Of a DNA stretch of 64,000 bases, positions 35,090 through 48,312 are shown in pieces. The DNA is taken from positions 111,292,246-111,356,245 of the forward strand of contig CM056742.1 in the NCBI GenBank assembly GCA_029851415.1, in the 5' to 3' direction. A program made the position numbers and the translations under genes. Under the pieces are notes generated by a model, which had not been told where the DNA came from, ran no database searches, and saw nothing but the letters and a program-made list of their open reading frames with translations. Numbering within the stretch: position 1 is the first letter of the stretch; each line of letters begins with the position of its first letter. The stretch is from Eretmocerus hayati (Eukaryota > Arthropoda > Insecta > Hymenoptera > Aphelinidae).

Positions 35090-37560
35090 TTCTTTTTTCT
35101 TGTTGAGGTGCTGCTGCTCGAGGCGACGATGACGACGGCCGAGACATCGAGTTGCCGCGAACGCGAGTATGCCTGCGGGTCGGCAACCCCACCCGCACCG
35201 CTGATCGCCGCGGGCATCACACCGTAGGAGGCCGGCGGTCGACGACGACGACAACAATGTAGGAGAATTATGCCCCGGGTGGGCTACCCGGGTACACAAG
35301 GCCGCGCACATGCCCCTTGCCGTGACCACCACTATAATGTATCCGTGGTGTACCTATTATGGTACACCTGGATACGGGCCGAACAAAGGATGCTGGTGGT
35401 AACAACCGGGGCCCGCAGACCCCGTGCTGCATCCCCCGCACACCCTCCGGATGTCACACGATCTGCGTCCCACCGTGTATGCGAGATTGTCGTGGTGTAT
35501 ACGACAAGGCCAGGGCGTCCTTCTCAGGACGACGAAGAGGAAGATGACAACGAGCACGAGTGATTATGGCCAGCTGGTGATGCTGCATGATCCGTGCAGC
35601 ACATCCTGGGCTTGCTGCCATCCGGACCTAGGTCCCATACGCAGCAGCCCAGTATCAGCTGCACCTTTGTTATGTGAAGTTATGCGTACATGCAGCACTT
35701 GCTGCCTGCACCCACGCATAACCTGGCCGAAAATGCACCCGCGCACGATCACACCACCACGTATGCGGTCACCCACGACACCGGTGACGCGCAGGCCGAC
35801 GTGGGTGAGCCCGGGTGGCTCACCAGGAGACATAACGACGGAGCTGATGTTGACGCGTGATCGTGCAGACGACGTACTGGCAACTTGTTGCTACCGTGGT
35901 GATGGCGCCACCGGATGGCGTACCGACATCAGGGCAGGCCGTTACTGAAATAGGCCGATAGGAAAATTGATGCCGACCCGGACATCGGCCTCTGGGTAGA
36001 AAATGATGCTGCAGACGACACACACATATGTATATATGTGTGTGAGGCCGAGATACTGATTGTAGTAGTATGTTATGTACATATGAGCGTGTAGTGAATA
36101 TGCAGAGGCCCATATAGATATACTGATGGATGGGAAGTACTATATAGCTATAGTACTACAGGCCGAGAATAGATATAGGTATACAAGGCCACGTAACGAA
36201 TATCGGGTGCAGTGAAAGGCCGAAACTGGAGGCAATGCGAGCTGCGCAGCGCCTCCACGCCGGCCGATGCTTACTATAGGTGCAAGTGAGATAAAAGACG
36301 GTACGAGTGGAGGCCAAAGACAGTACCGTACATATGTTTCCGTGCTGTTCGGCCGTGTAATTCCGTGAATTTCGTGCGCATGCTGGCCGCAATGTACCCT
36401 TATGTACTTCAAACTTTGCCGCGCAGCCCCGATAGAGGGTGCTGCCGGTTTTCCGGACAAAATCTATGGGCCAATCAGAGAGCGTCTTCTTTGTTGAAGA
36501 AGACGGAACTTCAACTTGAAGAAGAAGCCGGCCATTAGGCCACTTGTGGATCGGACGTTGTCTTGCGTGCACGTGCTTGTGCTCCGCTCGTCTTCACCGC
36601 CGGGTGAAATTGCCGTGTGTTCCCCAGGAGTCCCGGAGGACAGCACACGAGACTTCAAGAGTCTTTATAAATCATAATCAGAGAATTGCAATTATCGAAA
36701 GTGATGGAAAATAACGGTGAGTCCTTTTATTGCTCATTTTATTAATGTGAATTCCCTCGTCCTGGCCGAAACTTGAGCCTCGTGCGCGCGTACCCCTGCC
36801 GACTCCCAGCCGATCCGGACTCCTGGGGGACCACGTGCTAAGGCCGAACAGTGCGGGAAAATTGTAGCACGCCCTGGGGGCCGCGAATTGTGACCAGAGG
36901 CCGAAGTCGAGGTGAATCCTCGTGAAGACATAGTGCGCGGAGCAAATAGTGTCGTTGGGGGAAAAGTCGCGTGGAACTTTGGGGTTGCTGTCGTCCGGAC
37001 GACGACGAGCAAGGCCGTACCATCGGTGGATCGCCACCCTGAGTAACCGCGGAATATTTGGTCAGTGGAATCCGGTGATCGCGGAGCTCGGGCACCATAA
37101 ATTGGAGCAGTTGGCCATTGTTCCAACGTGGAAAATATTCGTAGCGTGGAGCGGCCATTGTGAGTGAATTTCGGAGCAGCGTGCTCCTTGAATTTGGAGT
37201 CCATCGTGAGCAAAGTCGGCTAGGCCGCTGAATAATTGACTAGGCCGATAGCGAATTGCCCAGGCCGTTAGTGAAGTGTATTTTTCATTGTATTTCCAGG
37301 ATTGTGAAGTGAATTTTCGTGTTTTACAGGGAATTTTGAGAGACATTTTCATGATGATTATTGAATCTTCTTGAATATTTCTGGCCGTTATTTATCGGGA
37401 TTTTCATATGTAGATTCATGTATCGCCGCGAAAAAGGAACGTGTACAGAATATAGGCCGAATTATATTATTGAGAATTCTGAATTATTATTTGGAGTGCG
37501 TGTGCGAGCGTTCCCCACCCCCTTTTCCGATTTTCAGGTAGAATCACGGTAAGTGATGCA
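35090..37560 (+). other. GC-rich, CpG-rich block with dispersed AGGCCG motif
   Basis: GC and CpG content rise sharply compared with both flanks. The pentamer GGCCG, mostly as (A/T)GGCCG(A/T), occurs more than 20 times between 35230 and 37460, nearly always on the plus strand and not in a fixed period. Overlapping ORFs on both strands up to 174 codons are expected at this base composition and show no domains. The block could be a CpG-island promoter, a long non-coding RNA or an unrecognised repeat. Confidence 0.5.
36662..36722 (+). promoter_or_regulatory. Possible TATA promoter and mini first exon
   Basis: TTTATAAATC at about 36664 is followed about 35 bases later by ATGGAAAATAACG and then GTGAGT at 36717. 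This is the pattern of a core promoter with a short first exon ending in a splice donor. Acceptor-like sequences follow near 37299 and 37531. No downstream coding exon was found, so this is a weak proposal. Confidence 0.22.
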
Positions 37561-38900
37561 GTGAAGCCGAGTTGCTGTTAAAATTTAGAATTGCGTTCGC
37601 CGAACTTTGCGCGCGAGACCTGCGATTTAGGTTAAGAGTCCGTCGAATATAAATTAGTTGTGCTGGTAATCCATTTACCACGTCACATATGTTCTCACCT
37701 CGGTTGTAACGGTTTTCTGTATTAATATGCAGTACCTCGTCACATACTTTTGCTCTGAAAGATTTTAGGGAGCTTGCGAGGATCTATCAACAATATCTCA
37801 GTGCAAGATTCCTGGGACATTACCTGTGGAATGTTCCCAAGAAATATGTACGGAATCAGTCAGAGAGCTTCCACAAACCTATTATTATGATGGCTTTATT
37901 TACATGCGACGACTCGTGATTAGCCTAAATTCAAAAGAGATTTGAACAAGTTAGGCATTCAATGAGCCTATATCACAGCGGAGGCTTCGTGAATATTTCA
38001 GGAATATTTCAGTGCAAGGTTTCCGAAAGATTGCGTGTGAGGTTCTTTGAAATATTTACGGGAGCTTCCGGAAAGCTTTCTCTGAAATAATGCCACGGAA
38101 CACTTTGAAATATCACCTGCAATATCCCTGCAAGGTTCCTGGGGGATTGTAATGAAATATTTCATTGATCTCAATATCGTACAAAAATTTCGCGGAAATT
38201 CTTCCTAAGAATATTGCATTGAAATCTTCCAGAAAGCTTTCGTAAAGATTTTAACAATATTTCAGTGCAACGTTTCTGAAAGATTATCGGTGAAATAATT
38301 CCTATAAATATTTTTTGGAACCTTTTAGAATGTATTCAGAAAGTTTTCAATTTCATTAGGTGCAATTAAGTGGCAGAGAGCTTACTTATAGAGGAATTCC
38401 TTGAAATGTTCCCGAAATCTATTGATTCAATGAAAACCAGAATCAAATTAATTTTCCAAGCTCAATCCAAAGTGGTACGTTTCATATCATGAGTTAGAAG
38501 GATAACTCACAGCCACAAAGTGCTCCATATAGAGTATCAGAACGTGGTCAGTTTTGAAAATCCATCATAGAATTTTTGAAGATTTCCCAGCCTAAAAGAA
38601 CTGCAAGAACGATGTTATTTGAATCTGGTCTCAAAATGTAGCCCTCCGTAGAAGCTAGCAAACCCTCCAGAAAATTTTGGGGCCTCGTCCTGATGGAATA
38701 TTATATACTGAAATATTGAGTGTAAGATTCTTTGAAATATTTACGGGAGCTTCCGGGAAGCTTTCTCTGAAATATTGCCACGGAACATTTTGAAATATCT
38801 CCTGCAATATCCCTGCAAGATTCCCGGGAGATTGCAATAAAATATTTCCCTTAATTGTTCTTTGAAATATTTCCATGCTGTGTGGGTTGTGAGAGTACAT
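37561..38900. repeat. Degenerate AATATTTC/CTTTC iterations with a duplicated 130-bp block
   Basis: The same class of motif iteration as at 34.1-34.9 kb. A block at about 38033-38165 is repeated at about 38727-38855 with few changes, including GGAGCTTCCGG and CTTTCTCTGAAATA. No gene. Confidence 0.6.
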
Positions 38901-39013
38901 TATTTCTATTGATGATAATAAATGTGTAACAACATGTGGAAAATGAGGTGTATATATTCTCAGAAGATACGAAAAAAAAGATAAATGAATAAATAAAAAA
39001 AAAATTTTTTAAT

Positions 39014-39084
39014 TCGGAACGGGCGGGATTTGAACCCAGATCTCCCAGGTTTGAAGCGAGGCCGTTACCGCTAGACCACAGATG
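39014..39084 (-). tRNA. tRNA-like sequence with A and B boxes (pseudogene or SINE head)
   Basis: On the minus strand TGGTCTAGCGGTAACGG (39062-39078) matches the tRNA A box and GGTTCAAATCC (39026-39036) matches the B box. The spacing is right for a tRNA and a T-run follows, as for Pol III termination. The acceptor stem does not pair and the anticodon stem is poor, so the anticodon cannot be read with confidence. It is more likely a tRNA pseudogene or SINE promoter than a working tRNA. Confidence 0.45.
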
Positions 39085-40070
39085 TAATTATTATATTAAG
39101 AGACACAAGGTGCCTATTCCCCCACGGAATCCCTATATCAGGGTTGCCAACATAAAATCGAATCAGTGTTGCCAACTTGACGGCACGAAAAGTCCCTAGA
39201 CCAGGTCAAATGTCCCTAGATTTTTCCGCGATGTATAGAACACGTGTTTGAGTGTCGTTTACGTATTTTTGACGTATTTTTGAGTTCTTATATGTATTTC
39301 CGATTTTTTAATATGTATTTATACGTTGATATTATATATTCGATTTGCTGCTAATTCTTGCCGTGAAGACGGTCGCTGATCGGTCTCACGGAGCCCTTTC
39401 GAACACTGCCCAAGCTTCCGAATCCGTTGGCGAAGGTTAGGAGCAATCGATTTTTATGTGTTTCGTTTATATATTTTCGTATTAAGTGCATGCTGGGAGT
39501 TATTTTATGGCGTATTTCAGTGAAACGTATCAGAAAATTCGAGACACCGCCATTTTCAACATCGAAGGTAGCCGAGTAACTTTTTACGGTTGTCAAGGCC
39601 GCCTCACTTTCAAATGTGAAGTAACTTTGGTGTTCGAGTTAGCTTTATTTAATGGTTTTAATTTTAATTTTTTGTTAGAGATAGATCGATCCGCATGAGT
39701 ATTGGTTGATTTCGAATGAAATCGGTAATACAGTGACGATGAAGTCAAATCGTACTGACAAAGTGATGGAATGTTAAAGATCGAGAGGTTGTTATTTCGT
39801 TGATTTTGAATATATGATACATACGAATGGATTTCAAATTTCTGAAACTTTTCTGAATGAATTCGAGGAATCTTTGATTTGACTTTGAAGATGATAATTT
39901 CCGTATTTCTACTCATACCAAGTGTGAAACTACGTAACACTTTGGAGTTTTTGAATTTATTTCTATTTGGAGGAGAAATTAACCGTTTTTTTGAAAATCG
40001 AACTTATGAAAATATGAAGTGAGAAGCGGTTTACGTCTATCTCGCATGCTGATATTAGAGGACGTCATTT
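39085..40070. other. No gene seen
   Basis: AT-rich sequence. A GTTGCCAAC phrase recurs twice near 39145 and 39170. Short ORFs only. Confidence 0.5.
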
Positions 40071-43000
40071 CATATGGGGGAGTGGTTGAGAGAACTCTTT
40101 TGACCAGTTTATGATTCAAGTGATTTTGATGAGAATTTAGGGATAGATAATTTACATTGAGGAAGGGTATCGTATAGACTATTAGGAATGACTTTCGTAA
40201 ATGAATCCAATATCACTCGATTGATGCAATCGTGAGGGGAGAATTGAATTGATGCATTGTGATGGTTTTTGCTACGCGATCATCAAGAAAAATTGTTCGA
40301 AAATCACTAATCAGGGAAGCTCTTTATTTTCATACTATTTTTAGCATTCACGTTGAAAGATTTGAATTTTTGAGAAGTTTTTGATTTGACGTAATGATTC
40401 TAATATTCATCATCCTCGTCTTCTGTTCATGGAGTGAAATTGAGTTGAAACGGGGCAGTGTTTTATGTTAAGAGTGAAATTGTAAGTCTTCATCACAGAG
40501 GTTGAAGGAGACATGATCAGATGAGACTGACCCGTCGATTTGGTTTACCAGTGTCGGGACCAAAGCGGCGCTCAGATCAGAGGAAATCCAGTAACATGCT
40601 TCCAAAGAGTGGCGTTAGTATTGTGTTGTTGTTTTACAATAGCTGGGCAACAGGGAGTCACACTCTGTCGCACTCGGGAATGAGAAACCCAACTCCCATA
40701 TGAGCCAAGGCATTATGTGACGCTGTTGCAACTCGTAAAAGTGTGGTGTGGTAGTTTTGAGTGAGTATGACGAGGATGAGTTGAATTAACGTCATTAGAG
40801 AAGCTTTGAATTAGATCCTGATAGTGAAGATTATGTGAATGCTTTTACTCTTCGATGAAATTGGGATAATGATTTTAATTTGTCAAGTGATAGTAGATTC
40901 ATATATATTTTTCTAAATGAATCTGAATTGATTCAAGTAGAGCAGGGATCAGTACTTGGAATTTCTTAATATATTGAGAAATTTTAATTATGCCCTTTTT
41001 AAAAATTTGTATATATCTCATGATGAATAGAGAATTATTCAACTTGAGATTGAAAGAATGCACAATTGAAAATTGTATGTTTACTTTAAAGGGCGTAATT
41101 CCATTTGGGGGAGTGGTTGAGAGAATTTTTCTCACCAGTTTATGATTCAACTAATCTGCATTAGATTTAGGAATCGATAATTCACATTGAGCGATGGTAA
41201 TGTCTAAAGCATTCAAAATTACTTTTGTGAATGAATCCAATATCATTTGACCAATGCATTCGTGAGGGGAGAATCGAATCGATGTATTGTGATGGTCTCT
41301 GATACGTGATCATTCAAGAACAATTGTTATAAAATTACTATTAGGGAAGCTTTTTGTTTTCATACTATCTTTAGTATTTACGTTGAAAGATTTGAATTTT
41401 TGAGAAGATTTTGGTTCGACGTAATGGTTTTAATATTCATCATCCTCGTCTTTTGTTCATGATGTGAAATTGAGTTGAAACGGGGGAGTGTTTTATGGTA
41501 AGAGGAAAATTGTAACTCTTCATCACAGAGGTTGAAGGAGACATGATCAGATGAGACTGACCCGTCGGTTTGGTTTACCAGTGTCGGGACCGAAGCGGGG
41601 CTCAGATCAGAGAAAATCCAGCAACATGCTTCTGAAGAGTGGTGTTAGTGTTGTGTTGTTGTTTTACAATAGCTGGACAACAGGGAGTCACACTCTGTCG
41701 CACTCGGGAATGAGAAACCCAACTCCCATATGAGCCAAGGCATTATGTGCTGTTGCAACTTGTAAAAGTGTGGTGTGATACTTTCAAGTAAGTATGACGA
41801 GGATGAATGAAGCATTGAATTAGATCTTGTTAATGAAGATTACGTGAATGCATTTACTTTTTGATGAAATTAGAAGAATGATTCTACTTTGTCGAGTGAT
41901 AGTGGATTCATAAATATTTTTTCGGATGACTTTGAATTGATGCAAGTTAAGCTGTAATTAGTACTTGGAAATTCTCAATATATTAAGAAATTTCAAATAT
42001 GCTTCTTTTGAAAATTTGTATGAATCTCATCATGAATAGAATATTTTTCAGCTTGAGATTAAAAAGAAGTACAATTGAAGATTGTACGGAAAAATTCATT
42101 TGATGAGTTGTATTCTTTTTCGAATGCTTATTCTATGATAAATGAATCGACACGGGGATGGTTGGGGACATTACCCCAACCATTTGATTTTATTTATCGA
42201 GTTTCGGGAGATTCAGATATTGATACATTTCACTTGGACATAATTACATGTAGAGTACGTAGCGGGATATCTTAAACTAAAGTCTCATCATACATTATTC
42301 TAGTTACAGGTTTACATTTGGATGTCTTAAAATAGATTGAGTTATATTATACAATCGTATGAGAAGCGTATGTCGCCGTCTTGTTAACAGAATTAGTTAT
42401 TGTACGAATTGAAGGAGAGTCGTCACAACAAAAGATTGAATTCTGAGAAACGTGCACGAAAGTCACTACATCGATGAATGATCATTTTTTATCATACTCA
42501 ATAATGAACGAATATATGAATGAAATTATCGAAATTCAATATACGATTCTAGGAACGAACTAATTCCAACAATATTTTGATCTATAATTTATAACAACTC
42601 GTGATATTTCGTGAAGATTCTATTGAAATGAACAGGAATATCGATCTATCGTTTTCGTTGTGTGATATGGAGTGGAATTGAGTGTGAATTGGTTCGTGTA
42701 CATTGTTTCAGTGTACATGTAACTCTTCATCACAGAGGTTGAAGGAGACATGATCAGATGAGACTGACCCGTCGGTTTGGTTACCAGTGTCGGGACCAAA
42801 GCGGCGCTCAGATCAGAGGAAATCCAGCAACTTGCTTCTGAAGAGTGGTGTAAGTGTGTTGTAATTTTGAGTGAGAATACCCTACATTTACAGCAGCTTG
42901 GCAACAGAAAATTGTAATCTGTCGATCTCAGAGATGATATTCTCGATCTCTATGTGAGCCATGGCATCATACATTTCTGTCGCAACTCGTTAATGTATTC

Positions 43001-43190
43001 GATTGCATTTGGATATGTAAACGATGTGTATTGTTGGGAATTATTCGTTAAAGTGTGGGACGATGGATCGATTTTGTTCGTAATTAAGATTAGTCTCAAA
43101 TTAGATCGTGAAATCAAGGTTACATTGGTGAGATACCATTCATGCCATTTCAGTAGAATAGTAAATGCTATTTTCTTATTTGTTTACGTT
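40071..43190. repeat. 1.03-kb tandem repeat, two full units and a third diverged one
   Basis: GGTTGAAGGAGACATGATC occurs near 40500, 41530 and 42737. GGGGGAGTGGTTGAGAGA occurs near 40077 and 41107, also 1030 bases apart. The most conserved part is about 250 bases after GGTTGAAGG, and in the first two units it contains a 60-codon ORF that is not kept in the third. The third unit is displaced by about 170 extra bases. No known RNA or protein is recognised. Confidence 0.85.
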
Positions 43191-43840
43191 TTATGAAAAA
43201 CTAATCAATCCAATGTTCTGACGACGATTTTATAGAATCATAATATTCAAGAAATTTCTATGGAGCTATATCTCATTGAATTTTTACAGATATTTTAGAA
43301 TGTGAAGTGACACGGGTTGATACATGTAACTCACATTTGATGTCTTCGGAAGTTGATTCGATTCCAGAGGTATTATAAATTCCCTTGTTTTATGTGAGTA
43401 TCGTTATCCTTTCGTGCTTGAATCCATGTCATTTTACTGTAGTCCTGATCTTGTTACTTTTTCTGGAACGGGTGTAACACGTTGAGTCGAAAACGTCTTG
43501 TAAATTCTTCATTGTACGATATTCACGATTGATTTTTGGATGCCTGTGGAATAATAGAGCAAAGTTTGAAATCGAACTCTCCATTGGTGTCAAATTTGGT
43601 GAATTAGATGTTAATTCAACTGGATTTCATAATATAGTAATACATTCTCATGGAAGGGGAAATAGAGAATTAGAATGGCAGAGCCTGAAAATTCTGTCTT
43701 TGGAGGTAACTTATCAATTTCGTTTGGAATCATAGGGATTCAATTCATTTCTTGATATTATTATGTACTTGAATTTACAAAATCTCGGAAAAGGTTTGAA
43801 TTTTATATTTGGTATGTTTATCAAATTCGGAGAACATGAA
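43191..43840. other. No gene seen
   Basis: AT-rich sequence between two tandem arrays. Nothing recognised. Confidence 0.5.
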
Positions 43841-46800
43841 GAACTATGATTTGATAGATATTACTTACTTTTACGCTCTTGAGTTGTAGATATCAATGTC
43901 CATAATGATATTTTGTAAGTCCTCCTTATTTACATAGAATTTTCTTGAATTGGATCTTGTCTTTAGCGTACGTATGTTCACCACTGTGTCAAGAGCCATA
44001 ATGTGGGTTGGTAAGGGATCGCGCATCACCAATGGTATCTTATTCTTTCGATGACACGTTTTTTGATTTCACTCGGCGCCTATGTCTGTCTTTGAAGGCA
44101 GCGTGGGGTCGACTCTGGCTCCGGTAGAGAACGCGAATGCCTGGGCGTTTCTTGTAACTGAAACTGATAAGAATGAAGACAAGTTCAGAATGTGTCTCAG
44201 AGTGGGAAATTTTGAAAAATTTTCCGGAAAATTTTTCGAAAAAAATCAATTTTTTATATTCTTGTTTCGTCAAAATCCCGTAAAAATTTCGAATTTTTAT
44301 TTTTTATATCTCCGTTTTTCGAAACCCGGTCAAAACCTTAAATTTTTCATTTTTCTATCTTTAATCAATCTAAATCATTAAAAATTTTCGAAGTTTATGT
44401 TTTCGCAACTTCAACGATTCCAGGGAGAACGAGTAATTGAATTAATGATGGAATTACTCACCCTTCAGACGTTCTATAGATGTTGGTGTCCACGATGATA
44501 TTCTGCAAGCTCACTTCATTTTTCGTTGACTCTTCTTATGATTGCCCAACTTCGTAGAGTACGTGTGTTCGCGACGGGCTCCAGAGGGTGACTGCGGGCC
44601 GTTGAGAGTGCGCGCATCACTAAGTATCCCCACTCCTTTTCCGATGTCATGATGTTTGATGCTTTTCGGCGCTTGTGTGTCTGTAAAGGCAGTGAGGGGA
44701 AAACTGCGGCTCCGGTAAAGAGCGCGTATGCCGGAGTGTCTCTTTCACTGAAATTGATAAGAATGGAGACAAGTTCAGAATGTGTCTCAGAGTAGAAAAT
44801 TTTGAAAAATTTTCCGGAAAATTTTTCGAAAAAAAAATTAATTTTTTATATTTTTGTTTTGTCAAAATCCCGTAAAAATTTCGAATTTTTATTTTTTATA
44901 TCTTTGTTCTTCGAAACCCGGTCAAAATCTTAAATTTTTATTCTTCACATCTTTAATCAATCTAAATCATTAAAAAATTTCGACGTTTATGTTTTCGCAA
45001 CTTCAACGATTCCAGGTAGAACGAGTAATTGAATTAATGATGGAATTACTCACCCTTCAGACGTTCTATAGATGTTGATGTACACGATGATATTCTGTAC
45101 GCCTACTTCATTTTTCGTTGACTCATCTTATGATCGCCCAACCTCATAAAGTACGTGCGTTCGCGACGGGCTCCAGAGGATGACTGCGGGCCGTTGAGAG
45201 TGCGCGCATCACTAAGTATTCCCACTCCTTTTTCGGTGTCACGATGTTTGATGCTTTTCGGCGATTGTGTGTCTGTAAAGGCAGTGAGGGGAAAACTGCA
45301 GCTCCGGTAGAGAGCGCGTATGCCGGAGTGTCTCTTTCACTGAAACTGATAAGAATGAAGACAAGTTCAGAATGTGTCTCAGAGTGGGAAATTTTGAAAA
45401 ATTTTCCGGAAAATTTTTCGAAAAAAATCAATTTTTTATATTCTTGTTTCGTCAAAATCCCGTAAAAATTTCGAATTTTTATTTTTTATATCTCCGTTTT
45501 TCGAAACCCGGTCAAAACCTTAAATTTTTCATTTTTCTATCTTTAATCAATCTAAATCATTAAAAATTTTCGAAGTTTATGTTTTCGCAACTTCAACGAT
45601 TCCAGGGAGAACGAGTAATTGAATTAATGATGGAATTACCCACCCTTCAGACGTTCTATAGATGTTGATGTCCACGATGATATACTGTACGCCCACTTCA
45701 TTTTTCGTTGACTCATCTTATGATTGCCCAACCTCATAGAGTACGTGTGTTCGCGACGGGCTCCAGAGGATGACTGCGGGCCGTTGAGAGTGCGCGCATC
45801 ACTAAGTATACCCACTCCTTCTTCGGTGTCACGATGTTTGATGCTTTTTGGCGCGCGGGTGTGTCTGTGAAGGCAGTGAGGGGAAAACTGCAGCTCCGGT
45901 AGAGAGCTGCCGGGGCGTTTCTCTAACTGAAATTGATAAGAATGAGGGCAAGTTCAGAATGTGCCTCAAAGTGGGAAATTTTGGAAATTATTGGGGAAAT
46001 TTTTAATATTTCTGTTTCTCCGAAGTCCCGAAAAATTTTTGGATTTTCATTCTTTATATATTTGTCTCGTCAAGCCCCGGACAAAATCTTAAAATTTCAT
46101 CTATCATATTTTCAATTAATTCGAACCATTGAGATTCTCGACGTTATCGTTTTCTTAATTCCAACGATTCCAGAAAAAATGAATTTCTAAATTGTTGTTG
46201 AAATCACTTACCTTTATGATGTCCTCTATGTATGTTCATGTCCTCGATGATATCGTGCAAGCTAACTTTGTTCTGCGTCGACTCTTGTTATACCTGCTCG
46301 ACCTCATAGAGTACGTGTGTTTGCGCCGGGCACAAGAAGAAGACTACAAACTGTTGAGAGAGCGCGCATCACTACGTATCCCCTCTACTCTTCTGGTGTC
46401 ATGATGCTTCTCGGCACGTGTCTGTGTCTGTGGCGGCGGAGACGGGGAGATTGCGGCTCCGGTAGAGAGCGCGAATGCCTGTTTCTCTAGTTGAAACTGA
46501 GGAGAATGAAGGCAAATTCAGGTTGTGCTTCAGAATAGGAAAAGTTTTCGGAAGAAAGACAATTTTTTATATTTTTGTTTTTTCAAAATCCCGAAAAATT
46601 TTTGAATTTTAACTTTTTATATATTTGTTTCGTCGAAGCCCCGGACAAAATTTTGAATTTTCATCTATCATTACTCTAATTCATTCGAATCATTGAAATT
46701 CTCGACGTTATCGTTTTTGTAATTTCAACGATTCCAAAAAAATGGATTTTCTAATTGTTGTTGAAATCACTTACCCTTACGATGTCTTCTATATATGTTG

Positions 46801-48095
46801 ATGTCCTCGATGATATCCTGCGAGCTGACTTTGTTCTGCGTCGACTCTTGTTATACCTGCTCTATCCTCCCATAGGGTACGTGTGTTTACGCCGGGCACA
46901 ATGAGAAGACTGCGAACTGTTGAGAGAGCGCGCATCACTAAGTATCCCCTCTCCTTTTCTCGTGTCATGATGCTTCTCGGCGCGTGTCTGTGTCTGTGAA
47001 GGCGGAGAGGGGAAGACTGCGGTTCCGGTAGAGAGCGCGAATGCCTGGGCGTTTCTGTGACTGAAACTGATGAGAATGAAGACAACATCAGGCTGTGCCT
47101 CAGAGTGAGGAATTTTGGAAATTTTTTGGAAAATTTTTTGAAGAAAAAAACAATTTTTTATATTTTTGTTTTCCCAAAATCCCAAAGAATTTTTGAATTT
47201 TCATTCTCCACATTTTCTTTTTATTGAGGGTCCGGAGAAAATTCCGAATTTCTATCCAATATATTTTCGTTCTATATTGATTTCAGAAATAACGATTAAT
47301 CAAATTATTCATGGAATTACTTACCCGTACGATGTTTTTCCTAGATGTCGATGTCAACGATAATATTCTGCAAGCTCACCTCATTATGTGTCAACTGTTT
47401 TCATACTCGCTCAACTTCTATGAGCACGTGTGTTCGCGACGGGCTTGAGAAGATGACTGCGGGCTGTTGAGAGAGCGCGCGTCACTAAGAATCCCCTTTC
47501 CTTTTCTAGTGTCACGTTGTTTGATGCTTCTCGCGCGCGTATGTGTTTTTGAAGGCAGCGAGGAGACGACTGTGGCTCTGGTAGAGAGTGCGTATGTTTG
47601 AGCGTTCCTCTAAGTGAGACTAAGAAGAATGAAGGCAAGTTCAGGATGTGCTTCACGGTGGGAAATTTCGATAATTTCCGGAAGAATATTTTGAAAAATA
47701 AAATAATTTTTTACATTTTTGTTTTTTCAAAATCCCGAGAAATTTTTGAATTTTCATTTTTTATATATTTGTTTTGTCGAAGCCCGGGAAAATTTCATCT
47801 CTTACATTTTCTTTTTTTCTGAAGGCTCGGAGAAAATTCTGTTTTTCTATCCATTATGTTCCTATTCTATTCGAATCACTCGAACACCTTCGACTTTCCT
47901 GTTTCCACAATTCTATCGATTTCAGAAAAACGAGTAATCAAATTATTGATGGAATTATTTGCGCTTACGATGTTTTCTTCAGATGTGAATGTCCACGATG
48001 ATATTGTGCAGCTCACCTCTTTCTGCGTCGACTGTTCTTACACTCGCTAAACTTCAAAGAGTACGTGTATCCGCGATGGGCTCAAGCAGGTGACA
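43841..48095 (-). repeat. 550-590-bp tandem array of about eight units, with splice-like signals on the minus strand
   Basis: The phrase CTCCGGTAGAGAGCG or a variant recurs near 44121, 44711, 45302, 45894, 46460, 47027 and 47575. On the minus strand most units have a pyrimidine-rich acceptor (CACTGCCTTTACAG or a variant, near 44687, 45277, 45868, 46425, 46996). About 210-230 bases later each has a donor (GTGAGT at 44456-44461 and 45048-45053; GTAAGT near 43865, 46206, 46768, 47313). The 45.64-kb donor is GTGGGT and the 47.95-kb donor is lost. The segment between them carries LVMRALSTARS-like reading but no long frame. It looks like a tandem array of duplicated, mostly non-coding exons. Confidence 0.7.
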
Positions 48096-48312
48096 TTGGT
48101 GATATTGATCTTAGTACGAAGTAAGGCCCAGAATGAAAATTTTGAGTGTCACTTGTATATTTATCCCTGTAACCAACTGAGTAATTAATTCACGTCAAAT
48201 CGATGTACATCTCTTTGGCCTACTAGAAATCACTTTATTTGAGCATAACGATATTTTACAACATCATATTTCTGAATTTCCGATAGAAAACTTCCGTATT
48301 TTTATAATTAAA

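Noticed and set aside
35270..37352. Many overlapping ORFs of 60-174 codons
   Set aside because: Both strands and all frames are open because stop codons are rare in GC-rich DNA; none has a domain or consistent composition.
40521..41733. 60-codon ORF repeated in two tandem units
   Set aside because: It is disrupted in the third unit, so conservation reflects DNA duplication rather than a protein.
44040..45563. Repeated ORFs of 63-103 codons in the 590-bp array
   Set aside because: Their similarity is explained by unit duplication, and stops interrupt them in other units.
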